Source of the DNA: Kitasatospora fiedleri
GTDB taxonomy: Bacteria > Actinomycetota > Actinomycetes > Streptomycetales > Streptomycetaceae
Direction: 5' to 3'
DNA: 64,000 nt
NCBI RefSeq assembly: GCF_948472415.1
Contig: NZ_OX419519.1
Location: 1,116,001-1,180,000 of the forward strand
In this document: positions 27,395 to 34,767 of the stretch, piece after piece
Position numbering within the stretch: position 1 is the stretch's first letter
Layout of the letters: each line of letters starts with the position of its first letter
Notes under the pieces: model-generated
Told to the model about the DNA's origin: nothing
The model's database searches: none
What the model saw: the letters and a program-made list of their open reading frames with translations, nothing else
Made by a program: the position numbers and the translations under genes

Positions 27395-27481
27395 AGATCG
27401 CGTCAGAATCACCGGGTACGACCCGGCAGCGCCCTGCCCAGCACCACGGCGCTCCCCTGCCACACCTGCGGAGACGTCACG

Positions 27482-28513
27482 ATGAGTTACGAAACGGCCG
27501 GTACCGCCGTCGCCCCCGGCTCCCACGGGTCCGCACCGGACGGCGCTCCCGGCCCCGGGCCGGTCGACGGGCCGCTGATCGCGGCCCTCGACATCGGCGG
27601 CACCAAGATCGCCGGCGGGCTGGTCGACACCCGCGGCACCCTGCACCACCGCCTCCAGGTGCCCACTCCCGCCGACGGCGACCGGCACGAGCTGATGACC
27701 GCCGTCGACCACGTCCTCGACGACCTCGCCCGCCACCCGGACTGGCACCGCGTCCAGGCTCTCGGCATCGGCAGCGCCGGGCCGGTCGACACCGCCCGCG
27801 GCACCGTCAGCCCCGTCAACATCCCCGGCTGGCGGGAGTTCCCGCTGCTCGACCAGGTCGCCGAACACCCCGCCGTCGGCCGCCTGCCGCTCGCCCTCGG
27901 CGGCGACGCGCTCGCCATGACCGCCGCCGAGCACTGGCGGGGCGCCGCCCGCCCCTACCGCAACGTGCTCTGCCTGGTCGTCTCCACCGGCGTCGGCGCC
28001 GGACTCGTCCTCGACAACGCCCTGCACACCGGCACCACCGGCAACGCCGGGCACCTCGGCCACATCACCATCGACTACAACGGCCGCCGCTGCCCCTGCG
28101 GCTCCCGCGGCTGCGTCGAGACGCTCGCCTCCGGCACCGCCATCGCCCGCACCGCCGCCGAACTCGGCTGGACCCCCGGCCCCGGTCGGGACGCCGACGC
28201 CGGTGCCGTCGCCCGCGCCGCCCGCGCCGGCGACCCGCTCGCCCTGGCCGCCTTCGACCACGCCGCCCGCGCCCTCGCCGCCGGCATCGCCGCCACCGCC
28301 ACCCTGGTCGAGCTCGACGCCGCCGTCGTCGGCGGCGGCGTCGCCCAGGCCGGCCCGCTCCTCTTCGACCCGCTCACCCGGCACCTCGCCGACTACGCGA
28401 CACTCTCCTTCACCCGCCACCTCACCCTGCACCCGGCCCACCTCGGCACCGACGCCGGACTCATCGGCGCCGCCGCCCTCACCCGCCACACCTGGCCCGC
28501 CGGCCCCCGCTGA
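27482..28513 (+). CDS. ROK-family sugar kinase (glucokinase-like)
   Basis: A 343-residue ROK kinase. The phosphate-binding ALDIGGTKIAGGLVD is at about 34-48, VVSTGVGAGLVLD is the second nucleotide loop, and GHLGHITIDYNGRRCPCGSRGCVE holds the ROK signature with the His-Cys3 zinc site. The N-terminal 30 residues are Ala/Gly/Pro-rich, so the true start might be a little later, but ATG at 27482 is the best candidate. It would phosphorylate glucose or an N-acetyl amino sugar using ATP. The LacI operator upstream suggests induction by the sugar. No adjacent transporter is present. Confidence 0.9.
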   Translation: MSYETAGTAVAPGSHGSAPDGAPGPGPVDGPLIAALDIGGTKIAGGLVDTRGTLHHRLQVPTPADGDRHELMTAVDHVLDDLARHPDWHRVQALGIGSAGPVDTARGTVSPVNIPGWREFPLLDQVAEHPAVGRLPLALGGDALAMTAAEHWRGAARPYRNVLCLVVSTGVGAGLVLDNALHTGTTGNAGHLGHITIDYNGRRCPCGSRGCVETLASGTAIARTAAELGWTPGPGRDADAGAVARAARAGDPLALAAFDHAARALAAGIAATATLVELDAAVVGGGVAQAGPLLFDPLTRHLADYATLSFTRHLTLHPAHLGTDAGLIGAAALTRHTWPAGPR

Positions 28514-28514
28514 C

Positions 28515-29260
28515 CGCGCCCGCAGCCGAGCGCCGGACCCCGCGCCCCGGGTGCCGAGGACGGTCGGGTCGCCCCGGCGCTCGTCCCGGGGCATCGCGTC
28601 GGCGAACCGGCTGCCCGCGCGGTCGAACACCGTGGCGCGCAGCACGAGTCGGCCGTCCGGCTCGGTGGTGCCGTACCCGGCGACGGGGCGGTTGCCGTAT
28701 CCGCGCAGCCCGGGCAGCAGGCCGCGTTCCGCGGTCACCTCGCGCCGGGTGCGCGGGTGGTCGGCCTGCTCCGGCAGCGCCGCGGTGGGGCGGTGGCGCG
28801 GTCGCCCCGGCGGCACTCCGCCCGAGGACGCCCGCGCCGACGGCGATCAGCATCTCGCCCGTCCCGAACACGCACCCGGGGCGGTCGATCCCGAGCCGGG
28901 CGAGTCCGGCGGCGGGCAGGACCGTGCCGTCCGCGGGGACGACGGTCCGCTTCGCGGCGGAGACCGGCCCCCGGGGCAGCGGGACGTCCCCGGGCACGTC
29001 CTTGGCGCAGGGCACGGCCGGGTCGACCGCGCCGTCCCGGCGCGGGGCGTCGATCTGCTCGGTGGAGGGGCCTCGCCGCCGAGCGGGGCGAGGTCGCCGT
29101 GCCGCAGGTCCGCCTCGGCGGTCACCGGGACGACCTCGGCCGCCAGGTCCGGCAGGTGCGCGCGCAGTGCCGCGACCGCCAGGTCGATCCGGGCGAGGGC
29201 GGGCGGTGGGCTACGGGTGCCGGTCCGCAGGGCCCGGCCGGGGTGCTCGGCCGTCGTCAC
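28515..29260 (-). pseudogene. Decayed hydroxymethylbilane synthase (hemC)-like remnant
   Basis: Read from a GTG at 29260 the frame gives RALRTGTRSPPPALARIDL and AALRAHLPDLAAEVVPVTAE followed by ADLRHGDLAPLGGE, matching the start of HemC-like proteins. After a shift near 29070 come DGAVDPAVPCAKDVPGDVPLP (HemC: VHSLKDVP) and AAGLARLGID with EMLIAVGAGVLG. After another shift near 28820 comes HPRTRREVTAERGLLPGLRG then GYGNRPVAGYGTTEPDGRL and a domain-3-like tail. About 90 residues carrying the substrate-binding arginines (RVGTSSVRR region) are missing. The cofactor cysteine of GHCNSPIAG is replaced (GYGNRPVAG). It cannot be an active deaminase. It overlaps the NUDIX gene end by 50 bases. Confidence 0.7.
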
Positions 29261-29740
29261 GGCGGTCCGTCCGCTCGTCGCGCGTCTCCTGGTAGGTGAC
29301 GCTCCCGGGCCACCGGAGCGGCGATCCGATCCGCAGGGCGACGGCGGGGTGCAGCAGTCGGCGGGTGTCGTCGGCGTCCGCCCAGCGCCAGGCGGACAGT
29401 TCCCGGGGTCCAGCACGATCCGGTCGGTGTCGGCGCTACCGAGCATCGGGCCGCCCCAGAGGAAGGCCAGTCTGTCCCGGACGCCCTCGCGGCAGGCCGG
29501 CGCCCACTCGATCCCGAGCAGGTCGTCGGCCAACAGGTCGAGTTCCAGGCCGAGTTCCTCCCACGCCTCGCGCCGGGCGGCGACCAGCGGCGACTCCCCC
29601 GCCTGCACCACCCCGCCCGGCAGGTGCCACGTCCCGGCCCCGGCGGCCTGCACGATCAGCAGCCGGGACGCCGGATCGGTGCACAGCACGTACGAGGTGA
29701 CCGGATGTCCGGGCGCGCGCCCCCTTCCGTGCCCCCTCAT
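29211..29740 (-). CDS. NUDIX hydrolase, one frameshift
   Basis: Contains a complete Nudix box, GGVVQAGESPLVAARREAWEELGL (written GxxxxxE...REAxEExGL), at about 43-66, preceded by WHLPGG. These enzymes hydrolyse nucleoside diphosphates linked to another moiety; the substrate is unknown. The frame breaks near 29404 where one C is lost. The corrected sequence continues DPRELSAWRWADADDTRRLL and WPGSVTYQETRDERTD to a stop at 29211, total 176 residues. ATG at 29740 overlaps the stop of the 123-residue gene upstream by 4 bases, so the three genes 30447-29211 form one operon. Confidence 0.85.
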
Positions 29741-30108
29741 GCCGGTGCGCCCGGCCGCCCGCGCCACCACGGCCGCCGGTACCAGCGCCCGGCCCGCCGG
29801 GCCGCCCGGTACGCGTCGGCGGGCGGGCGGCGCAGCCCGGTGCGGCCCCCGGACATCAGGTGGTCGAACTCCCCGCTCACCAGGGCGTCGCGCAGCCCGG
29901 CGAGTTCGTGCGGCCGGAGGAAGAGGACGGCCCGCCGCTCGTCGATGTGCCCGAGCGCGACCCAGCCCTCGTTCGCCTCCGCCAGCACGATGCCCCGCAC
30001 CTCGTCCTGCTCGTCCACCGCCGTCGCTTCCCAGTGCAGCCCGTACACGCCGTACGGGTAGTACTCGACCAACTCGCCCGGCCCGCCGGGCCCGTCCGAC
30101 CCGCCCAC
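29737..30108 (-). CDS. Hypothetical protein, middle gene of NUDIX operon
   Basis: A 123-residue protein not recognised. Its first half is beta-rich (ELVEYYPYGVYGLHWEATAV, GIVLAEANEGWVALGHIDERR, AVLFLRPHELAGLRDAL) and resembles small single-domain actinobacterial proteins; the C-terminus is strongly basic (RAARRAGRWYRRPWWRG). No signal peptide or membrane helix. The GTG start at 30108 directly abuts the stop of the upstream gene, and its end overlaps the NUDIX start by 4 bases, which implies translational coupling. Confidence 0.65.
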   Translation of the reverse strand: MGGSDGPGGPGELVEYYPYGVYGLHWEATAVDEQDEVRGIVLAEANEGWVALGHIDERRAVLFLRPHELAGLRDALVSGEFDHLMSGGRTGLRRPPADAYRAARRAGRWYRRPWWRGRPGAPA

Positions 30109-30447
30109 TCAGGACTCCCCGCCCGCCGGGGCGGCCCCGCCGGCCTCGGTCCAGACGGACTCCCAGTGCCCCACCCGCCGATGCCCGTACCGCTCGCCCC
30201 GGGCCAGCGCCACCAGGACGGCCGCCGCGAGGTCCCACTCGTGCATCTCCCGCACCCGCACGGACACCCGTACCGCGCCCCCGGCCGCCCACGTCACGGA
30301 GGGCCGCTCCCCGGTCAACTCCCGTAGTTCCAAGGCTGTTCGCCCGGCCCAGGCCCGCAAATCCCCTTCCTTGCAACGCACTCCGACGCCCACGCCTCCG
30401 CCACCGACGAGCGGCGGCTCGGCACCCTTCTGCTGACTCTCCGTCAT
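30109..30447 (-). CDS. Hypothetical protein, first gene of NUDIX operon
   Basis: A 112-residue protein not recognised. The N-terminal 30 residues are Gly/Val-rich, then alternating strands and helices (DLRAWAGRTALELRELTGE, AVRVSVRVREMHEWDLAAAVLVALARGER). ATG at 30447 has GGAG 8 to 9 bases upstream. Divergent from the XRE-DUF397 regulator, 177 bases away. XRE/DUF397 genes often neighbour small genes of unknown role in streptomycetes, so joint regulation is possible but not shown. Confidence 0.65.
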   Translation of the reverse strand: MTESQQKGAEPPLVGGGGVGVGVRCKEGDLRAWAGRTALELRELTGERPSVTWAAGGAVRVSVRVREMHEWDLAAAVLVALARGERYGHRRVGHWESVWTEAGGAAPAGGES

Positions 30448-30624
30448 GCCCTTTTCTCCGCACTGCTGTTCGCATCCTGCGCCGATTACTTTCCGTGCCC
30501 CAATCCTCACCGTTCGGCGCTACGCTGAGAAGCGCCGGCTCGTTGGCCTGCGAGGTCACAACGTCCGGACATGCGGCTGTCGCCGCGCACACCATCACGA
30601 GACGTTTCAGGGGAAGGGGCAGAC

Positions 30625-31662
30625 GTGGCCTGGCAGGAACGCGAGGTGAATCCGAGCCGGAGCGCACGGCACTTCTACGGTGCCGAGACGCGGCGGCTGC
30701 GCAGCGAACGGGGGTGGGCCCTGGCCAAGCTGGCCGCCGAGGTCCACTACTCCCCGAGCACGCTGTCCCGGGTCGAGAACGGCGACATCAAGGTGCCGCT
30801 CGGCCTCTCGGAGGAGCTGGACCGGGTCTTCGAGACGGACGGCTTCTTCCTCCGGCTGCTCCCGCTCGCCCGGCAGGAGGTGCACCCGGCGAAGTACCAG
30901 GAAATCCTGGCCACTGCCGATCAGGCTGTCAGTTACGAGTCCTACAGCCCGATGGTGCACGGGCTGCTGCAAACCCCGGCGCACGCACGGCGGTTGCTCC
31001 GCGCGGGCGATCCGTTCGCGTCGGAGGAGGAGGTCGAGGAGCTGGTCCGGGCCAGGATCGGTCGGCAGCTGCGGCTGCACAGCCAGGAGTGCAAGTACTG
31101 GTTCATCCTGGACGAGTCCGCCATCCGCCGGGTGGTCGGCAACCGGGCGGAGATGGCGGAGCAGTTGCGGGCGATCCTGGAGATCGCGGAGCAGCCCAAC
31201 GTGATCGTGCAGGTGCTGCCGTTCGCCGCCGGGGCCCACTCCGAGTACGCCGCGATGTCGCTGCTCACCCTGCAGGACGGGCAGCAGATCGCCTACGAGG
31301 AGAGCAGCCGCGCCGGAATGATCTTCGACGAAACCCAGGATGTCGGGAAACGGCAGTCGCTCTACAATCTGCTCAGGGCCCGGGCGTTGTCCCCGGAGGA
31401 CACCGAGCTCCTGATCAGATCCGCGCTGGAAGGACTAGCACCGATGCAGCCCAACGACTCCCGCACCTCCACCGAGCAGCACCAGTGGCGGAAGAGCAGC
31501 TACAGCAACGGCGACGGCGGTGAGTGCATCGAGGTGGACGACGCCCACCCCGGCCACGTCCGGGACTCCAAGGACCCCAGCGGTCCCGTCCTCGCCTTCG
31601 CCCCCGCCGACTGGGCGGCCTTCGTCACCGCGACCGCCTCCGGGGAGTTCGGCAACGTCTGA
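30625..31662 (+). CDS. XRE-type regulator with DUF5753 fused in frame to DUF397
   Basis: A 345-residue protein from GTG 30625 (GGGAAGGGG upstream). Residues 14-70 are an XRE HTH (RRLRSERGWALAKLAAEVHYSPSTLSRVENG, in two halves). About 85-265 is the DUF5753 ligand-like domain (YSPMVHGLLQTPAHARRLL, LDESAIRRVVGN, VQVLPFAAGAHSEY). About 283-343 is a full DUF397 domain (WRKSSYSNGDGGECIEVDD, VRDSKDPSGPVLAFAPADW). Normally DUF397 is a separate small gene overlapping the end of the regulator. Here no stop separates them, and M274 (31444) may be the relic start. Such regulators act in antibiotic and development control. Confidence 0.85.
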   Translation: MAWQEREVNPSRSARHFYGAETRRLRSERGWALAKLAAEVHYSPSTLSRVENGDIKVPLGLSEELDRVFETDGFFLRLLPLARQEVHPAKYQEILATADQAVSYESYSPMVHGLLQTPAHARRLLRAGDPFASEEEVEELVRARIGRQLRLHSQECKYWFILDESAIRRVVGNRAEMAEQLRAILEIAEQPNVIVQVLPFAAGAHSEYAAMSLLTLQDGQQIAYEESSRAGMIFDETQDVGKRQSLYNLLRARALSPEDTELLIRSALEGLAPMQPNDSRTSTEQHQWRKSSYSNGDGGECIEVDDAHPGHVRDSKDPSGPVLAFAPADWAAFVTATASGEFGNV

Positions 31663-31678
31663 ACCCGGCGAGCAACCA

Positions 31679-31714
31679 CGGCCCCGTTCCACCCGCCTGG
31701 GTGGAACGGGGCCG
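31679..31714 (+). terminator. Strong terminator after the XRE-DUF397 gene
   Basis: A perfect 16-bp stem, CGGCCCCGTTCCACCC (31679-31694) and complement (31699-31714), with a 4-base loop, 16 bases past the stop. Confidence 0.85.
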
Positions 31715-31844
31715 ATGCCGTGTCAGGAGGCTTTCCCTACGCAGAGGTTGACCATGTTGCGGACGGCCGGGACACCGGTCCGGCCGGCGCCGCCCACGGC
31801 GCGGGCGGGGTTTCCGGCCGCGTCCGGGCTGGAAGGATTCGGCC

Positions 31845-32045
31845 ATGACGACACCTGGTACCGCCCGATGGCGGAAGAGCAGCTACAGCAACGGCGACGG
31901 CGGCGGATGCATCGAGGTGGACGACGCCCACCCCGGCCACGTCCGGGACTCCAAGGACCCCGGCGGCCCCGTCCTCGCCTTCGCCCCCGCCGACTGGGCG
32001 GCCTTCGTCACCGCGACCGTGTCCGGGGAGTTCGGCAACGTCTGA
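31845..32045 (+). CDS. DUF397 small protein (second copy)
   Basis: A 66-residue DUF397 protein. From WRKSSYSNGDGG onward it is almost identical to the DUF397 tail of the upstream regulator (differences G/E, G/S, V/A), including the DNA, so the module was duplicated recently. ATG at 31845 has GGAAGG 8 bases upstream. It is separated from the first copy by a strong terminator, so it must have its own promoter or be expressed by readthrough. DUF397 proteins usually partner an XRE-DUF5753 regulator; the partner here is presumably the fusion upstream. Confidence 0.88.
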   Translation: MTTPGTARWRKSSYSNGDGGGCIEVDDAHPGHVRDSKDPGGPVLAFAPADWAAFVTATVSGEFGNV

Positions 32046-32056
32046 GCACGGCCTCC

Positions 32057-32093
32057 GGGGCGCGCCCCTCGCCTCCGCGGGGTGCGCCCCTTT
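32057..32093 (+). terminator. Terminator after the second DUF397 gene
   Basis: GGGGCGCGCCCC (32057-32068) pairs with 32079-32090 with one G-U pair and a 10-base loop, followed by TTT. Confidence 0.7.
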
Positions 32094-32174
32094 CCCTCCG
32101 TGCTCCCCCTCGGGTGGATCGGGGGCTCCCTTAGGATCGGGAGGACACCCCTGCCGAGACGGGAGGACCACCGC

Positions 32175-32573
32175 ATGACGGAACGCAAGCCACCCGGTGT
32201 GACCTTCGAGAGCTGGGTCGACCGGCAGATCCGGGAGGCCGCCGAGCGCGGCGCGTTCGACGACCTGCCCGGCGCGGGGAAGCCGCTGGCGAACGAGGGG
32301 CAGCCGTACCACGAGATGTGGTGGCTGCGGGAGAAGATGGCGCGCGAGGGCCTCTCCTACCTGCCGCCTTCGCTCGCCCTGCGGGCCGAACTGCGCGAGG
32401 CCCTGGACGCCGCCCGCCTGGCACCGACCGAACCGCTGCTGCGCAGCCGCCTGGCCGAGACCAACGCCCGGATCGAAGCCGCCCTGCGCCGCCCGATCGA
32501 GGGCCCGCCCCTGGGAGTCGCCCCGGTGGACGTGGAGGCGGCCGTCACGGAGTGGCGCCACTCCCACCCGTGA
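32175..32573 (+). CDS. DUF1992 (DnaJC28-like) protein
   Basis: A 132-residue protein with the conserved DUF1992 core: SWVDRQIREAAERGAFDDLPGAGKPL then WWLREKMAREGLSYLPPSLALR, ending in an arginine- and glutamate-rich helix (LRSRLAETNARIEAALRRP). The family is widespread with no settled role; the same region is found in eukaryotic DNAJC28. ATG at 32175 gives the usual bacterial length. The gene stands alone between the DUF397 gene and the MerR gene. Confidence 0.85.
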   Translation: MTERKPPGVTFESWVDRQIREAAERGAFDDLPGAGKPLANEGQPYHEMWWLREKMAREGLSYLPPSLALRAELREALDAARLAPTEPLLRSRLAETNARIEAALRRPIEGPPLGVAPVDVEAAVTEWRHSHP

Positions 32574-32580
32574 CGAACGT

Positions 32581-32643
32581 GACGGGCGTAACGGGCGCGA
32601 CGGGCGCGACGGGCGCGACGGGCGCGACGGGCGCGACGGGCGG
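32581..32643. repeat. Seven copies of a 9-bp tandem repeat
   Basis: Units of GACGGGCGC (first GACGGGCGT, second AACGGGCGC, last GACGGGCGG) in the 88-base gap between convergent DUF1992 and MerR genes. Non-coding; expected to vary in copy number. Confidence 0.85.
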
Positions 32644-32661
32644 TTCCCGGGGGCGGGCCGG

Positions 32662-33129
32662 TCACGCGCCGGGTTCTTCGTCCAGCCGGGTGCGCAGGGT
32701 GTGCGCGAAGTCCTCGGCGCGGGCGAGTTGGACGCGCAGGCGGTCGACCTGTTCGGCGGCGGCGCGTTCGTAGGTGCGGACGAGGGCGAGCAGCGCGGGG
32801 CGGCCGCCCTCGCCGTAGGGGCCGTCGGCGTCCAGGCGGTCGGTGGCGTCGAGGAGTTCGCGCATCTGGTCGAGGGTGAAGCCGAGCGGTTTCATCCGGC
32901 GGATCACCATCAGCCGGGCGACGTCGCGCTCGGTGTAGAGCCGGAAGCCGCCCCGGGAGCGGGCGGACGGGACGACCAGGCCGGTCTCCTCGTAGTGGCG
33001 GATGGTGCGCAGGGAGAGTTCGGTGCGGGTGGCGACCTCGCCGATCTGCATGTGCCGGTCCGCGCCCGCGCTCCCGTCCGTGCCCTCGTCCGCGCGCACG
33101 GCCCCGTCCACGTCCACGTCCTCGCCCAC
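32662..33129 (-). CDS. MerR-family transcriptional regulator
   Basis: A 155-residue MerR-type activator. The winged HTH (MQIGEVATRTELSLRTIRHY, then GLVVPSARSRGGFRLYTERD) lies at about 27-75, followed by a helical hinge (MKPLGFTLDQMRELLDATDRL) and a coiled coil (YERAAAEQVDRLRVQLARAEDF). There is no metal-binding cysteine. I choose GTG at 33129 because GGAGGAA lies 8 bases upstream; M27 (33051) lacks a ribosome site. The extra 26 residues are acidic and low-complexity. Divergent from the SulP transporter with an inverted repeat between the starts. Confidence 0.85.
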   Translation of the reverse strand: MGEDVDVDGAVRADEGTDGSAGADRHMQIGEVATRTELSLRTIRHYEETGLVVPSARSRGGFRLYTERDVARLMVIRRMKPLGFTLDQMRELLDATDRLDADGPYGEGGRPALLALVRTYERAAAEQVDRLRVQLARAEDFAHTLRTRLDEEPGA

Positions 33130-33160
33130 GCTGCGTCTTCCTCCGTCCACCGGGCGAACC

Positions 33161-33180
33161 CTACCCTCACGTTAGGGTAG
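33161..33180. promoter_or_regulatory. MerR-type operator between MerR and SulP genes
   Basis: Inverted repeat CTACCCT (33161-33167), 6-base spacer CACGTT, AGGGTAG (33174-33180). It lies 31 bases from the MerR start and 61 bases from the SulP start, as expected for a shared MerR site. Confidence 0.65.
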
Positions 33181-33241
33181 AGTCCGGCTTCCCTCCTTCA
33201 TTCTCCCCTCTCCGCCCCCCTCCACGACGGGTTGCCGCCTC

Positions 33242-34735
33242 TTGTCCTCCTCCGCCCTGTCCCGGTCCCTCCGCCTGCCCGCGTGGTGCTCCGACCCGAA
33301 GGTGTGGCGCACCGAGGTGCTGGCGGGCCTGGTGGTCGCGCTGGCGCTGATCCCGGAGGCGATCTCGTTCTCGGTGATCGCCGGGGTCGACCCGGAGATC
33401 GGCCTGTTCGCGTCGGTGACGATGGCGGTGACCGTCTCGGTGGTGGGCGGCCGGCGGGCGATGATCTCGGCGGCGACGGGCGCGGTGGCGCTGGTGATCG
33501 GGCCGCTGAACCGGGAGCACGGCCTCGGCTACCTGGTGGCGGCGGTGATCCTGGCGGGGGTGTTCCAGATCGTGCTGGGCGCGCTGGGCGTGGCCGAGCT
33601 GATGCGGTTCGTGCCGCGTGCGGTGATGGTCGGGTTCGTCAACGCGCTGGCGATCCTGATCTTCCTGGCCCAGCTGCCGCAGCTGACGCACGTCCCGTGG
33701 GCGGTGTACCCGCTGCTGGCGGCCGCCCTGGCGCTGATGGTGTGGTTCCCGAAGCTGACCCGGGTGGTGCCGGCGCCGCTGGTGTCGATCGTGGTGCTGA
33801 CGCTGGTGACGGTGGGCGCGGGCGTCGCGGTGCCGACGGTCGGCGACCAGGGCGCGCTGCCGTCCTCGCTGCCGGTGCCGGGCCTGCCGGACGTGCCGTT
33901 CACGGCGGACACCCTGGCCACCGTCGCCCCGTACGCGCTGGGGATGGCGCTGGTGGGGCTGATGGAGTCGCTGATGACGGCGAAGCTGGTGGACGAGATC
34001 ACCGACACCCGTTCCGACAAGCGCCGGGAGTCGATCGGGCAGGGCGTCGCCAACATCGTGACCGGGCTGTTCGGCGGGATGGGCGGCTGCGCGATGATCG
34101 GCCAGACGATGATCAACGTGAAGGTGTCGGGCGCCCGGACCCGGGTGTCGACCTTCCTGGCCGGAACGTTCCTCCTGGTGCTCTGCCTGGTCTTCGGACC
34201 GGTGGTCTCGCGGATTCCGATGGCCTCACTGGTGGCCGTGATGGTGATGGTCTCCTTCGGCACCTTCGACTGGCACTCGATCGCCCCGGCCACGCTGCGC
34301 CGTCTCCCGGTCGGCGAGTCGGCCGTCACGGCGGTGACCGTGGTCGTGGTGGTCGCCACCGGCAACCTGGCGATCGGCGTCGTGATCGGCTCACTGCTCG
34401 CCATGGCGCTCTTCGCCAAGCGGGTCGCCCAACACGCCGACGTCACCGCCGCCCCCGACCCGGACGGCGGCCGGGTGGTGTACGCCGTCACCGGCGAACT
34501 GTTCTTCGCCTCCGCCAACGAACTGACCACCCGCTTCGACTACGCCGGCGACCCCGACCTGGTCGTCATCGACCTGACCGCCGCCCACGTCTGGGACGCC
34601 TCCTCGGTCGCCGCCCTCGACACCGTCCGCGCCAAGTACGCCCAGCGCGGCAAGCAGGTCGAGATCACCGGCCTGAACCACCCCAGCGCCGCCCTGCACG
34701 ACCGCCTCAGCGGCGAACTCGCCGTCACCCACTGA
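33242..34735 (+). CDS. SulP/SLC26-family anion permease with STAS domain
   Basis: A 497-residue membrane transporter. TTG at 33242 opens SSSALSRSLRLPAWCSDPKVWR, then a helix with LVVALALIPEAISFSVIAGVDP, the SulP signature. About 11-14 hydrophobic segments run to residue 390, including GGMGGCAMIGQTMINVKVSGARTR in the conserved core. A C-terminal STAS domain covers about 400-495 (VVYAVTGELFFASANELT, LVVIDLTAAHVWDASSVAALD). Members carry sulfate, bicarbonate or other anions. Divergent MerR and its operator suggest induced expression; no cysteine biosynthesis genes are nearby to favour sulfate. Confidence 0.9.
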   Translation: MSSSALSRSLRLPAWCSDPKVWRTEVLAGLVVALALIPEAISFSVIAGVDPEIGLFASVTMAVTVSVVGGRRAMISAATGAVALVIGPLNREHGLGYLVAAVILAGVFQIVLGALGVAELMRFVPRAVMVGFVNALAILIFLAQLPQLTHVPWAVYPLLAAALALMVWFPKLTRVVPAPLVSIVVLTLVTVGAGVAVPTVGDQGALPSSLPVPGLPDVPFTADTLATVAPYALGMALVGLMESLMTAKLVDEITDTRSDKRRESIGQGVANIVTGLFGGMGGCAMIGQTMINVKVSGARTRVSTFLAGTFLLVLCLVFGPVVSRIPMASLVAVMVMVSFGTFDWHSIAPATLRRLPVGESAVTAVTVVVVVATGNLAIGVVIGSLLAMALFAKRVAQHADVTAAPDPDGGRVVYAVTGELFFASANELTTRFDYAGDPDLVVIDLTAAHVWDASSVAALDTVRAKYAQRGKQVEITGLNHPSAALHDRLSGELAVTH

Positions 34736-34767
34736 ACCCCGGCCGTCGGCCCCCGGCCACTTCGACG

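Noticed and set aside
32581-32643. Possible CRISPR array
   Set aside because: The repeats are 9 bp, contiguous and without spacers; it is a simple tandem repeat.
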